DNA of 28,926 bases, from positions 1 through 28,926 of the forward strand of contig CAYOQK010000030.1 of NCBI GenBank assembly GCA_964406105.1, in the 5' to 3' direction. Of the stretch, positions 6,867 to 15,048 are shown one piece after another. The stretch is from WGAB01 sp964406105 (GTDB taxonomy: Bacteria; Hydrothermota; Hydrothermia; WGAB01). A program made the position numbers and the translations under genes. The notes beneath the pieces are model-generated. The model was given only the letters and a program-made list of their open reading frames with translations, ran no database searches and was not told the DNA's origin. The first letter of the stretch is position 1. Every line of letters begins with the position of its first letter.

Positions 6867-8411
6867 CTACAGCGGGATGTTGCCGTGCTTTTTGGGTGGC
6901 AAACTCTGACGTTTGTTCTCCAAGAGCCGCAGGGCCTTCACCACCCAGGCGCGGGTCTTGCGGGGTTCAATGACGTCATCAATGTAGCCCAGTGCTGCCG
7001 CGTAATAAGGGTTGGCAAACTTCTGGCGGTACTCTGCAATCAGCCGCTGACGCAGTTCCTCAGGGTTCTCGGCCCGGGCCAATTCCTTGCGGTACAGGAT
7101 ATCCACCGCACCCTCTGGCCCCATGACGGCGATCTCAGCGGTGGGCCAGGCCAGGTTGATGTCGCCCCGCACCTGCTTAGAGGAAAGCACGCAGTACGCT
7201 CCCCCGTAAGACTTCCGGGTGATCACCGTGATCTTGGGCACCGTGGCCTCGGAGTAGGCATACAGGAGCTTGGCGCCGTGCCGAATGATGCCCCCGTGCT
7301 CCTGCTGGGTGCCGGGCATGAAGCCGGGCACATCCTCCAGGGTGAGGATGGGAATGTTGAAGGCGTCGCAGAACCGCACGAACCGGGCGGCCTTCACCGA
7401 GGCGTCAATGTCCAGGGCGCCCGCCATGAAAAGGGGCTGTTGGGCCACGATCCCCACCGGCCGCCCTTCAAAGCGGGCGAACCCCACCAGGATGTTGGGC
7501 GCATAGTGCCTGTGGACTTCAAAGAACTCGCCATGGTCCACTATGCGGCGGATCACCTCTCGCATGTCGTAGGGTTGGTTGGGATCCTCGGGCACGAGAT
7601 CGTCCAGTTCGGGATCCTCGCGGAAGGGGTCGTCGTCCGAGGCCACGCGCGGAGGGTCCTCGGTGTTGTTCTGGGGCAGATAGGTGAGCAGCGTGCGGAT
7701 GTTCTCCAGCACCTCCTCCTCGGTGTCGTACACGAAGTGGGCAATGCCCGACTTGGTCGCGTGGATGTCTGCGCCTCCCAGCTCCTCAAAGGTCACCTCT
7801 TCGTGGGTCACCTGTTTGACCACCTTGGGCCCGGTGATGAACATGTAGGAGGTTTGGCGTTTCATAAAGATGAAGTCGGTGAGGGCTGGCGAGTACACGG
7901 CGCCCCCGGCACAGGGCCCCAAGATGGCGGAGATCTGGGGGATCACCCCAGAGGCCATGACGTTCCGCCAGAACACCTCGGCGTAGCCGGCCAGGGAGGC
8001 CACACCCTCTTGGATCCGGGCACCGCCCGAGTCGTTGAGGCCGATCACCGGGATGCCCACCTTCATGGCCAAGTCCATCACCTTCATGATCTTCTCGGCG
8101 TGGGCCAGGGAGAGGGTGCCACCGAACACGGTGAAGTCCTGGCTGAACACGGCCACGTCGCGGCCGTGGATCTTGCCAAAGCCCGTCACCACCCCATCGC
8201 CCAGGATGCGGCGTTTTTCCAGGCCGAAGTCGTAGATGCGATGGGTTACGAACATGTCCAGTTCCTGGAAGGTGCCCGGATCCAGGAGAAGGTCCAACCG
8301 CTCGCGGGCGGTGAGTTTGCCCTTGGCCTTCTGTTGTTGGATCCGCTCCGGCCCGCCGCCCTGCCGGGCCTGTTCCCGCAAACGCTCTAATTCTTCAAAC
8401 CGACGGCTCAT
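6867..8411 (-). CDS. mmdA: Acyl-CoA carboxyltransferase (methylmalonyl-CoA decarboxylase alpha / propionyl-CoA carboxylase beta type)
   Basis: A 514-residue carboxyltransferase subunit moving CO2 between biotin and propionyl-/methylmalonyl-CoA. The start is the ATG at 8409-8411 (MSRRFEELERLREQA), 2 bases after the preceding stop; the frame stays open further upstream but that part lies inside the prenyltransferase gene. Family marks include KLTARERLDLLLDPGTF, FSQDFTVFGGTLS, the oxyanion GGAR loop (NDSGGARIQEG), GPCAGGAVYSP and the terminal PPKKHGNIPL. No biotin carboxylase, biotin carrier or membrane decarboxylase subunit is in the window. Carboxylase and Na+-pump decarboxylase roles therefore cannot be separated; the symbol reflects family resemblance only. 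Its position in an envelope-flavoured operon looks incidental. Confidence 0.9.
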   Translation of the reverse strand: MSRRFEELERLREQARQGGGPERIQQQKAKGKLTARERLDLLLDPGTFQELDMFVTHRIYDFGLEKRRILGDGVVTGFGKIHGRDVAVFSQDFTVFGGTLSLAHAEKIMKVMDLAMKVGIPVIGLNDSGGARIQEGVASLAGYAEVFWRNVMASGVIPQISAILGPCAGGAVYSPALTDFIFMKRQTSYMFITGPKVVKQVTHEEVTFEELGGADIHATKSGIAHFVYDTEEEVLENIRTLLTYLPQNNTEDPPRVASDDDPFREDPELDDLVPEDPNQPYDMREVIRRIVDHGEFFEVHRHYAPNILVGFARFEGRPVGIVAQQPLFMAGALDIDASVKAARFVRFCDAFNIPILTLEDVPGFMPGTQQEHGGIIRHGAKLLYAYSEATVPKITVITRKSYGGAYCVLSSKQVRGDINLAWPTAEIAVMGPEGAVDILYRKELARAENPEELRQRLIAEYRQKFANPYYAAALGYIDDVIEPRKTRAWVVKALRLLENKRQSLPPKKHGNIPL

Positions 8412-8413
8412 GT

Positions 8414-9313
8414 TCAGGCCAAAAACAGTCCCAGGGAAAGCAACCCAACGGTGAGGATCTGGGCCAGGATGGTGAACTGCACGGACTTGAGGAAGGCCGG
8501 CATCTGTCCCAGGGTGCGGGCGCCGTGCCGGTACGCCTCCAGGGGCAGCGGCAATGCCAGCCAAGCCAACAGGGCGGTCTTTGGGAGATGGCCCGAGAGT
8601 ACCCCCACCCCGATGGTCAGGAAGGCCAGCAGAGCGGATATCAGGTAGAGCGTCAAGGTGGTGCGCTCGCCGAAGACCACCGCCCAGGTGTAGCGACGCA
8701 CCGCAGCATCGGCCTCACGGTCAGCGAACTCGTTGATCACCAGCACCAGCATGGTCAGGATCCCGGTGGGTACAGCCACCCAAAGGACCTCGGGCCGCCA
8801 GGTGCCGGTTTGCACCACATAGGCGCCCGACACCATCAGGGGCCCCCAGGTGAGGAAGATCATGAGTTCGGAGAGCCCCCGATAGCCCAGGCGAACCCCC
8901 AAGCCGTTGTAGGCAAACACAAAAAAGAACCCCACCACACCGATCCAGAGCACCAAGTTGCCCGGTGTGCGGGCGTTCAGGTACAGGCCCACGGCCGCCC
9001 CCAGGATCGCCAGCACCAGGGCGAAGATCCGGCCGGCCCGCACGGACACCAACCCCTCCAGGATGATGCCGCTCCCCCCGGAAAAGGGACGGATGGCCCG
9101 GGTGTTGGCAGGGTCGTTGCCGGTTAGGTAGTCGTTCACGTCGTTGATCACGTTGTTGGCCATGTGGAGCAGCAGGGCCCCCACGAGGGTCCACAGGAAC
9201 TTGCCCAGATCAAACACCCCTTCAAAGAAACGGGCTGCCAACGCTCCAGCCAGCACCGCGGTAACGGTCACCGCACCAAACTGCGGGCGCATCAACAGAA
9301 TGTACCGTTTCAT
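8414..9313 (-). CDS. UbiA-family prenyltransferase (MenA-like)
   Basis: An integral membrane enzyme joining a polyprenyl diphosphate to an aromatic or other acceptor. There are about eight to nine hydrophobic segments across 299 residues. The first Asp-rich motif is NNVINDVNDYLTGND (53-67), followed by the RPFSGGSGII block seen in MenA-like proteins. The second is NEFADREADA, in the loop binding Mg-diphosphate. Menaquinone synthesis is the most likely pathway, consistent with a respiratory complex I gene nearby, but no other men genes are present. The ATG has a good ribosome site (GGGAGG at 9320-9325, 6 bases away). It is the first gene of the minus-strand operon running to lpxK. A second, divergent UbiA paralogue lies at 20640-21650. 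Confidence 0.9.
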   Translation of the reverse strand: MKRYILLMRPQFGAVTVTAVLAGALAARFFEGVFDLGKFLWTLVGALLLHMANNVINDVNDYLTGNDPANTRAIRPFSGGSGIILEGLVSVRAGRIFALVLAILGAAVGLYLNARTPGNLVLWIGVVGFFFVFAYNGLGVRLGYRGLSELMIFLTWGPLMVSGAYVVQTGTWRPEVLWVAVPTGILTMLVLVINEFADREADAAVRRYTWAVVFGERTTLTLYLISALLAFLTIGVGVLSGHLPKTALLAWLALPLPLEAYRHGARTLGQMPAFLKSVQFTILAQILTVGLLSLGLFLA

Positions 9314-9367
9314 GGACGACCTCCCTCACGATTGGCTTGAGAAGGAACCACCGTGCTACAGGTCTTG

Positions 9368-9373
9368 AGTATA
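9368..9373 (-). promoter_or_regulatory. Possible -10 element of the minus-strand operon
   Basis: TATACT read on the minus strand lies 55 bases before the prenyltransferase ATG, in the 198-base divergent intergenic region (9314-9511). I find no convincing -35 box at 16-18 base spacing, so this is a weak call. Apart from the promoter of the opposite gene, the rest of the region shows nothing distinctive. Confidence 0.3.
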
Positions 9374-9473
9374 GAGCCGTCCACCCGCCAGGGCCGCCCC
9401 GGCTTCTCCGCCGGCCTGCTTTCCCCTGCTGGGCCCCCACCCCTGGCCCCTCGCTGGTGCTCAAACGCGCTTG

Positions 9474-9502
9474 TTGCTCCAGGGAAAACGGCGGCATAGA
9501 AT
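9474..9502 (+). promoter_or_regulatory. Promoter of the ATPase cassette, probably leaderless
   Basis: TTGCTC (9474-9479), 17 bases, TAGAAT (9497-9502). The -10 box ends 9 bases before the ATG at 9512, and there is no Shine-Dalgarno sequence. The mRNA is thus predicted to begin at or within a few bases of the start codon. Confidence 0.6.
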
Positions 9503-9511
9503 ACGGGTCGT

Positions 9512-10354
9512 ATGGAAACGCTTTCGCAACTCAAACGGCAGATGCAATCCCTCCAGCGAAGGGTCGGGGCCCTGGCCCGAGCCCTGAACGAGTATGAGCG
9601 TGTCCGCAAAACCAAAGCAAACCCCTTTGACCTGGCACAGCGGCTGCAGCGGATCCTGCAGCAGGCCCACAAGGTTCCCCTGCCCCAAGAGCTCCAAGAG
9701 GCGCTGGACCGCTGGGCGAACGCTGAGCAGCAGATGCTCATGGAACAGCGCCGAGGCTATCAACTCCACTTCGTTCAAGAATTGGAGCGCCACCTGCAGG
9801 CCCTGGGCTTGAAACTGGAGGGCCATATCCCTCGGCTTTATGCGGGGTTGTACCAGATCCAGCCCTCCTTTGAGCAGGGGAAAGTGAGGGTTTCGTGGGG
9901 ACCGGAACCCATTGCCACCCTCAAGGGCATGGACGCTGCCCGGGTGGCCAAAGCGGTGCAAGACCATGAAAAAAGCCTGAACCGCCCCTTCGTGGCCCAG
10001 GAGTTCTTCGCCCTGCTCGTCCAAGCGTACCGCCGCGCCCGCCAAGAGGCCGGGCTGCTGGACCGCCGAGTGCCCCTCTCTGCCGTGCACCGGCACCTCA
10101 CCCTCCTGATGCAGCCCCGCACCTTTTGGCAAAACCCCGTGCGTGCACGGTTTCGCGAGTATCCACGCACCCACTTTGCGTACGACCTGTACCGGCTTCG
10201 GCAATCCTCTCTGGGCCCCCGGATCCGGCTCCATGTGGCCACTTTTGATCAAACACGGGATCCCTCCCAGGCCCTGTTCGTGCCCGACAGCGCCCATCGG
10301 GGCACCCGCTACGCCTACCTTTCCATAGAGGAGAACCATGCTCAGCAAACGTGA
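9512..10354 (+). CDS. Coiled-coil protein of unknown function, first gene of the BrxD-like ATPase cassette
   Basis: I do not recognise this 280-residue, basic, cytoplasmic protein. Residues ~1-35 form a heptad-like coiled coil (METLSQLKRQMQSLQRRVGA). Helical, Gln/Arg-rich sequence continues to ~110, then comes a short beta-like stretch (GKVRVSWGPEPIATL). The C-terminal ~120 residues (KSLNRPFVAQEFFALLVQAY onward) look like a helical or winged-helix module with many aromatic and basic residues, ending in RGTRYAYLSIEE. No signal peptide or membrane helix is seen. Its 3' end overlaps the first ATPase gene by 17 bases, so the two are almost certainly co-expressed. A role as partner, substrate adaptor or DNA-binding subunit of the ATPases is inferred from position only. 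Confidence 0.8.
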   Translation: METLSQLKRQMQSLQRRVGALARALNEYERVRKTKANPFDLAQRLQRILQQAHKVPLPQELQEALDRWANAEQQMLMEQRRGYQLHFVQELERHLQALGLKLEGHIPRLYAGLYQIQPSFEQGKVRVSWGPEPIATLKGMDAARVAKAVQDHEKSLNRPFVAQEFFALLVQAYRRARQEAGLLDRRVPLSAVHRHLTLLMQPRTFWQNPVRARFREYPRTHFAYDLYRLRQSSLGPRIRLHVATFDQTRDPSQALFVPDSAHRGTRYAYLSIEENHAQQT

Positions 10355-11612
10355 AGCCCGCCAAATCCTGCATCCCTTAGCCGCTACCGGCACCCCTGCC
10401 GAGTTCGGTTTGGAACACTACACCGTGGGCCTGGACCCCTTCCTGCGGGTCATTGATGAGGAGTACCTCTCCGACTACATCCGGATGGGAGGCTCTGCCT
10501 TCAAACTGGTGGTGGGCACTTACGGGGGTGGCAAAACCCACTTCCTGTACGTGGTGCGAAACCTGGCCTGGCGACGCGGATACGCCACCAGCTATGTGCC
10601 CCTCTCCCCAACGGAGTGCCCCTTTAACCGCCTGGACCTCGTGTACCGCAGCATTATGGCCAACCTCGCTCCCCCCTACGACCCCGAACACGCCCCCACC
10701 GCGTACCACCGGGGCATTGACGCCTTTCTGCACCACTGGTTCGCCACCAAGCGCACCCTTCTGGACTCCGAGGAAAAACTCAAGGCCTACCTGGAGGGCA
10801 TCACCGGCCTGGAAAGCACCAGCTTCGCCCGAGCGGTACGCCTGGCCTTTGAGGCCCTGTACCGCGAGGAGATGGAAACCTACGAACTGGCGGCCCAGTG
10901 GCTCAAGGGCGAAGACCTGGACCGAGAAGCCCGAAATCGGCTGGGCATCACCGAACGCCTGGACCGCACCACCGCCCTGCGCATGCTCCGCAGCCTGGCC
11001 CAATGGATTCGGAGCATCGGGTACACCGGCCTGGTGCTCCTGTTTGACGAGGCAGAACGGGGCTTGAGCATCGCCTCCTCGCGGGAGAAACGGGCAGCCC
11101 TGGACAACCTCCGCCAAATCATTGACGAAACCGGCAACGTCCGGTTCCCTGGGGTGATGATCTTCTACGCGGTGCCCGATGTACGGGCCCTGTTGGACGA
11201 ACGGCTGGAATCCTACGAGGCCCTCCGACAACGCCTCACCGGCGCCCTCAACACCACCAACCCCTCCGGTGTCCGCATTGACCTGGAACACCTGGGCATG
11301 GATCCCCTGACCTTTTTGGTGGAACTGGGGCAAAAACTGGCCCGGCTGTACGAAACGGCTTACGAGTTCCAGTTTGATCCCTCTGTGCTGGAGAAAACCC
11401 TGCACCTGTTTGCCCAAGAGGCCATTCAGTTCCGCCACGCCGACATCGGGTACCGCCGGGTTTTTGTCAAGGGGATCCTTCAAGCCTTCCATCGGCTCCG
11501 CCAGGAGGGGCAGCGAACCCCCAGCCGCACCGAAGTCCACCAGATGCTCATGGACGAGGTGCAGGCCCTGGAAAGCCAGGCCGAGGAAGAGGCGGACTTG
11601 GAAGAGTACTGA
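10338..11612 (+). CDS. BrxD-like P-loop ATPase (PF10923/DUF2791-type), paralogue 1
   Basis: A 424-residue AAA-type ATPase resembling the ATP-binding protein BrxD of BREX anti-phage systems. An N-terminal PLAATGTPAEFGLEHYTVG block leads to the Walker A GTYGGGKTHFL (60-70). The family-like SPTECPFNRLDLVYRSI follows (~90-106). Walker B is GLVLLFDEAERG (231-242), followed by a sensor region FPGVMIFYAVPD. The C-terminus is acidic (AEEEADLEEY). The ATG has a good ribosome site (GAGGAG 10328-10333), although it lies inside the preceding gene. Its stop overlaps the next start by one base (TGATG). No BREX methylase (PglX), phosphatase (PglZ), BrxC or BrxL accompanies it, so this is not a BREX locus. 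The activity is probably ATP-driven remodelling of nucleic acid or protein. Confidence 0.85.
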   Translation: MLSKREARQILHPLAATGTPAEFGLEHYTVGLDPFLRVIDEEYLSDYIRMGGSAFKLVVGTYGGGKTHFLYVVRNLAWRRGYATSYVPLSPTECPFNRLDLVYRSIMANLAPPYDPEHAPTAYHRGIDAFLHHWFATKRTLLDSEEKLKAYLEGITGLESTSFARAVRLAFEALYREEMETYELAAQWLKGEDLDREARNRLGITERLDRTTALRMLRSLAQWIRSIGYTGLVLLFDEAERGLSIASSREKRAALDNLRQIIDETGNVRFPGVMIFYAVPDVRALLDERLESYEALRQRLTGALNTTNPSGVRIDLEHLGMDPLTFLVELGQKLARLYETAYEFQFDPSVLEKTLHLFAQEAIQFRHADIGYRRVFVKGILQAFHRLRQEGQRTPSRTEVHQMLMDEVQALESQAEEEADLEEY

Positions 11613-13027
11613 TGCGGGTTCGGCATCCCCTGTTCGGTGAGGGCACTGTGCTCCGCGAACGATGGTGGGGCACGGAGTACTACGTGGCCTTTGACCAGGG
11701 CCTGAGCCTTTGGGTGCGCGCCTCCGAGGTGGAACCCCTGTCGCCGGCTCGCCCGCGGTCCACCCCACCCCCCGAAGGGATCAAGGTCCAGATCCGCACC
11801 GGGGGCGACCTGGAGGCCCGCCGCATGATTGAGGCCTTCAAACTCGGCATCGTGCCCCAGTACGCCGTAAAAACCTTCACCTTCGGCCGCGAACGCGAGA
11901 TCCAACGGTTCCACCAAGCCCTCCAAGACTTTGAACGCACCGGCGGCCAGGTGCTGCTCCTGGAAGGTGAGTACGGCAGCGGCAAAACCCATCTCCTGAA
12001 CTACTTTGGGCACGAAGGCCTGGAAGCCGGCTTTGCCGTGGCCCGCACCGAACTCCACCCCCTCACCGCCACCCCCACCCGCCCCAAACGCATCTGGCGG
12101 GAACTCTGCCTGAGCTTCCAAGTGTACCACGAACACCGCTTTTACACGTGCCGGGAATTCGTGGAGGCCTTTGTGGCCGAGGCCCCCTTGCCCGGCACCC
12201 ACCCCCTCCTCACCCCGTTCCAACGGGCCTGGAAACGCACCCAGGACCACGATCTCCTGCTGGACTGGCTACTGGGCGAACCCCTGGACCGGGAATACCT
12301 GGACACGGTCCACCACTGGAACCTCCCCGTGCTCCTGGACCACTCCTCCGCCGCAGACCTCTACATCAACCTGCTGAACACCTTTGCTTACGTGCTCCGG
12401 GAACTGGGCCATCCCGGCCTGATGCTGCTGCTGGATGAAGGCGAAGGCCTGTTCCACGTGTACTGGTACGAGTACCACCGGTGGCAAATGGCCCTCGGCT
12501 TTCTGCGGGGCCTGATCCACGCCTCCCGAGGGGGTCCGGAGTTGCTCAAACTCCACCTGGTACCTGGCGAAGCCCGAACACCCGACGGCGTGTACTACCC
12601 TGCAGGGGTCCTGGATCGCATGGGCCTGATCCACTCCGGCGTGCGGCCCATGCCCTACCTGTTCACCTTGCCCTCAGGCCTGTTTACGGTGATCGCCTTC
12701 ACTCCCCTGTTCCGCAGTGCCTACGAGGACCTCAAGGCGCGGGTGGGCCCTGAGGCCGTGCTGGAACTCCAACCCCTGAAACGGGAAGACCTGGCCCGCA
12801 TCTTTGACGCCACCGTGGACCTTTACCGCCGCGCCTTCCCCGGCTATGAGCCCGAGGAAACCGAGCTCCGCCGCTTCCGCACGTGGTTCCTGGAAACCTA
12901 TGGCCGCAAGGGCATCCGCCTTTTCCTGGAGAACCTGGTGGATGCCCTGGACCTCTCCCGCCACTACGGCACCCTACTCCGGCCATCGGAATCCTCCGCT
13001 GCGGAACCAGGGGCACCGATGGGTTAG
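11612..13027 (+). CDS. BrxD-like P-loop ATPase, paralogue 2, with N-terminal Tudor/UvrD-tail-like module
   Basis: A 471-residue protein. Residues 1-43 (HPLFGEGTVLRERWWGTEYY, then VAFDQG) resemble the small beta-barrel at the C-terminus of UvrD/PcrA helicases, which in PcrA/UvrD binds RNA polymerase. After a Pro-rich linker (44-56) comes the ATPase: GIVPQYAVKTFTFGREREI, Walker A EGEYGSGKTHLL (118-129) and Walker B GLMLLLDEGEGL (269-280). It then has an insertion around residues 300-360 and an Arg-rich C-terminus. It diverges strongly from paralogue 1 but has the same core, suggesting a hetero-oligomeric ATPase. The start ATG overlaps the upstream stop (TGATG), implying translational coupling. 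A terminator follows about 35 bases downstream. Confidence 0.83.
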   Translation: MRVRHPLFGEGTVLRERWWGTEYYVAFDQGLSLWVRASEVEPLSPARPRSTPPPEGIKVQIRTGGDLEARRMIEAFKLGIVPQYAVKTFTFGREREIQRFHQALQDFERTGGQVLLLEGEYGSGKTHLLNYFGHEGLEAGFAVARTELHPLTATPTRPKRIWRELCLSFQVYHEHRFYTCREFVEAFVAEAPLPGTHPLLTPFQRAWKRTQDHDLLLDWLLGEPLDREYLDTVHHWNLPVLLDHSSAADLYINLLNTFAYVLRELGHPGLMLLLDEGEGLFHVYWYEYHRWQMALGFLRGLIHASRGGPELLKLHLVPGEARTPDGVYYPAGVLDRMGLIHSGVRPMPYLFTLPSGLFTVIAFTPLFRSAYEDLKARVGPEAVLELQPLKREDLARIFDATVDLYRRAFPGYEPEETELRRFRTWFLETYGRKGIRLFLENLVDALDLSRHYGTLLRPSESSAAEPGAPMG

Positions 13028-13061
13028 AATTACACCACCCTGCAGCACCAAAGAAGCCCGC

Positions 13062-13085
13062 AGGGACCCCTCAAGGGCCCTTTTT
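13062..13085 (+). terminator. Rho-independent terminator after the ATPase cassette
   Basis: AGGGACCC (13062-13069) pairs with GGGCCCT (13075-13081) around the loop CTCAA, with one bulged A, and TTTTT follows. It separates the ATPase genes from the dehydrogenase operon. The stem is only 7 base pairs, so partial read-through is likely. Confidence 0.6.
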
Positions 13086-13123
13086 CCGGGGCCCCGCGGG
13101 GACGTGCAGGATCTATATCGCCC

Positions 13124-14116
13124 ATGCGGTACATTGAACACTTGCGCCAAGCCCTGGAATCCCTGCTGGACACCGATCCCACGGTGTACCTGCTGGGCGA
13201 GGACATTGAAGAACCCTACGGTGGCGCCTTCAAGGTCACCAAGGGCCTGTCCACCCGATTCCCCGGCCGGCTCCTGAGCATGCCCATGTCCGAACAGGGG
13301 TACACCGGCCTGGGCATCGGCATGGCCTTGGCAGGGCTCAAGCCCATCGTGGAGATCATGTTCGGCGATTTCGTCACCTTGGTGGTGGACCAGGTGGTCA
13401 ACCATCTGGCCAAGTTCTACGAGATGTACGACCGGCCCCTGCACTTCGTCCTCCGCACCCCCTCGGGAGGGTACCGGGGCTACGGCGCCACCCACTCCCA
13501 ATCCTTGGAACGACTGTTCTTGGGCATCCCTGGGCTTCGGGTGGTGGCCCCCAATACCGTGGTGGATCCCGGGGAACTCCTGATCCACAGCGTCCGCCTG
13601 GGGATGCCCGTGATCTTCGTGGAAAACAAACTGGACTACGCCAGGGAAGTGGTGCTCCAAGGCACCGTGCGCGACCTGTTTGAAGTAGACACCGCTACAG
13701 GAGGCCCCTTTCCGATCCGAAGGCTGGCCCTGCCCGAGGAACCCCCGGAGATCTCCTTCGTAACCTACGGGGGCGTGTTGCACGAGGTCCTGAAGGCCGC
13801 GGAACACCTGCTGTACGAGGAGGAACGCATCGCAGAGATCCTGGTGGTTTCGGACGTGTCCCATTTCTCGGCCCCCGAACTGGTGCAAGCCCTCCGCGGC
13901 CGCATCGCCGTGGTGGTGGAGGAGAGTTGGGTCCGGTTCGGCTGGGCCCGGGATGTGGCCTACCAAATCCAGCACCTGGGGGGCCCCCGCACCCTGGCCA
14001 TTGGCGCCCGCGACCACTACATCCCAGCCTCCGAACCCCTGGAAACCTACGTGCTGCCCACAGGAGCACGCATCGCCGAAGAAACCCTTGGGTTCCTGAA
14101 GGGGAAAACACCATGA
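13124..14116 (+). CDS. 2-oxoacid dehydrogenase E1 component, beta subunit
   Basis: The beta half of the thiamine-diphosphate-dependent E1 that decarboxylates a 2-oxoacid and passes the acyl group to a lipoyl domain. Of its 330 residues, LLGEDIEEPYGGAFKVTKGL and MSEQGYTGLGIGMALAG (E57, cofactor activation) are diagnostic. FGDFVTLVVDQVVNHLAKF and GATHSQSLE (H124, active site) are also typical. The C-terminal half is the usual transketolase C domain, shortened and less conserved (EESWVRFGW). The ATG lacks a clear ribosome site, and I could not identify a convincing promoter in the 96-base gap upstream. Here beta precedes alpha, the reverse of most pyruvate dehydrogenase operons. The substrate (pyruvate, branched-chain or other) is not readable from sequence. 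Confidence 0.93.
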   Translation: MRYIEHLRQALESLLDTDPTVYLLGEDIEEPYGGAFKVTKGLSTRFPGRLLSMPMSEQGYTGLGIGMALAGLKPIVEIMFGDFVTLVVDQVVNHLAKFYEMYDRPLHFVLRTPSGGYRGYGATHSQSLERLFLGIPGLRVVAPNTVVDPGELLIHSVRLGMPVIFVENKLDYAREVVLQGTVRDLFEVDTATGGPFPIRRLALPEEPPEISFVTYGGVLHEVLKAAEHLLYEEERIAEILVVSDVSHFSAPELVQALRGRIAVVVEESWVRFGWARDVAYQIQHLGGPRTLAIGARDHYIPASEPLETYVLPTGARIAEETLGFLKGKTP

Positions 14117-15048
14117 ACCTGGACCTTTTGGCCCGGTTTTACGAGCGGATGTACCTGATCCGCACCTTTGAGCGGACCGTGGAGGCGTACTTCGCCCGGG
14201 GCCAAATGCGGGGCACCACCCACGGCAGCATCGGCCAAGAGGCCATCGCCGTGGGAGTGCTGAGCCACGTTCACCTGGAAGAGGACTTTGTCACCGGCAC
14301 CCACCGCAGCCACGGGCATTTCCTGGCCCTCACCGGCCAGGTCTTTGAACTGGCCTCAGAACTCATGGGCAAGCGAACCGGGGTGATCCACGGCCGAGGT
14401 GCCAGCCAGCACATCGCCTTTGGCAACTTCCTCACCAACGGCATCACCGGCGGCATGCTGCCCTCAGCCGTGGGCGTGGCCCTGGCCAAAAAGCTCCAGC
14501 AGCAGCCCGGGGTGGTGATCAGTTTCCTGGGCGATGGCGCCATGAACGAGGGCCACACCTTGGAGGCCCTGAACCTGGCGGGCGCCCTGCAAACCCCCAA
14601 CATCTTCGTGCTGGAGAACAACCACTACGCCATGAGCACCGTCACCCAACGGGTCACCGGTGGCACCTTTGAAGACCGGGTGCGGGGCTTCGGCCTGCCC
14701 TATCTCCGCCACCGAGCCCTGGACGTGCTGGAGATCCATCGGCTGTTTGGCGAGGTGTACGAGCAGGTGCGACGCCAGCGCACCCCGGTGTTCCTGGAGT
14801 TTGAAACCTACCGGTTCTGTGGGCACTCCAAAAGCGACAAACGGGAATACGTGGTGCCGGAACTGGAGGCCTACTGGCAAAGGAACGATCCCCTCCTCCG
14901 GGCCCGAAACCAACTGCCCGAGGATGTGGTCCAGGAGATTGAACAACGGGTGAACCTCCAGGTACAGGAGGCCTTTCGGCGGGCCGAGCAGGCTCCCCTG
15001 CCCGATCCCCTGGAGGAACTGAAACCCTGGCACAGGAGGACCCCATGA
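14113..15048 (+). CDS. 2-oxoacid dehydrogenase E1 component, alpha subunit
   Basis: The thiamine-diphosphate-binding half of E1. The 311-residue protein starts at the ATG 14113, which overlaps the beta-subunit stop as ATGA; the frame is open upstream but that part is inside the beta gene. It shows THGSIGQEAIAVG, THRSHGHFLA (residues 63-72, active-site His region) and the ThDP motif GDGAMNEGHTLEALNLA...ENN (140-170). CGHSKSDKREY matches the phosphorylation-loop region of E1-alpha. The length is slightly shorter than pyruvate E1-alpha (~330-370) and similar to acetoin-type enzymes. Its stop overlaps the start of the lipoyl-acyltransferase fusion (ATGA at 15045-15048), so E1 and its lipoyl partner are made together. 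No E3 gene is in the window. Confidence 0.94.
   Translation: MNLDLLARFYERMYLIRTFERTVEAYFARGQMRGTTHGSIGQEAIAVGVLSHVHLEEDFVTGTHRSHGHFLALTGQVFELASELMGKRTGVIHGRGASQHIAFGNFLTNGITGGMLPSAVGVALAKKLQQQPGVVISFLGDGAMNEGHTLEALNLAGALQTPNIFVLENNHYAMSTVTQRVTGGTFEDRVRGFGLPYLRHRALDVLEIHRLFGEVYEQVRRQRTPVFLEFETYRFCGHSKSDKREYVVPELEAYWQRNDPLLRARNQLPEDVVQEIEQRVNLQVQEAFRRAEQAPLPDPLEELKPWHRRTP

Noticed and set aside
8412..8564. Longer N-terminus for the carboxyltransferase
   Set aside because: The extension is inside the prenyltransferase gene and unlike any family member; ATG 8411 gives the usual start.
9512..13027. A complete BREX system
   Set aside because: Only BrxD-like ATPases are present; no PglX methylase, PglZ phosphatase, BrxC, BrxA/B or BrxL is seen in the window.
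13927..14112. Upstream in-frame start for E1-alpha
   Set aside because: It encodes a Pro/Gly-rich out-of-family extension lying within E1-beta; the ATG at 14113 matches the family N-terminus.
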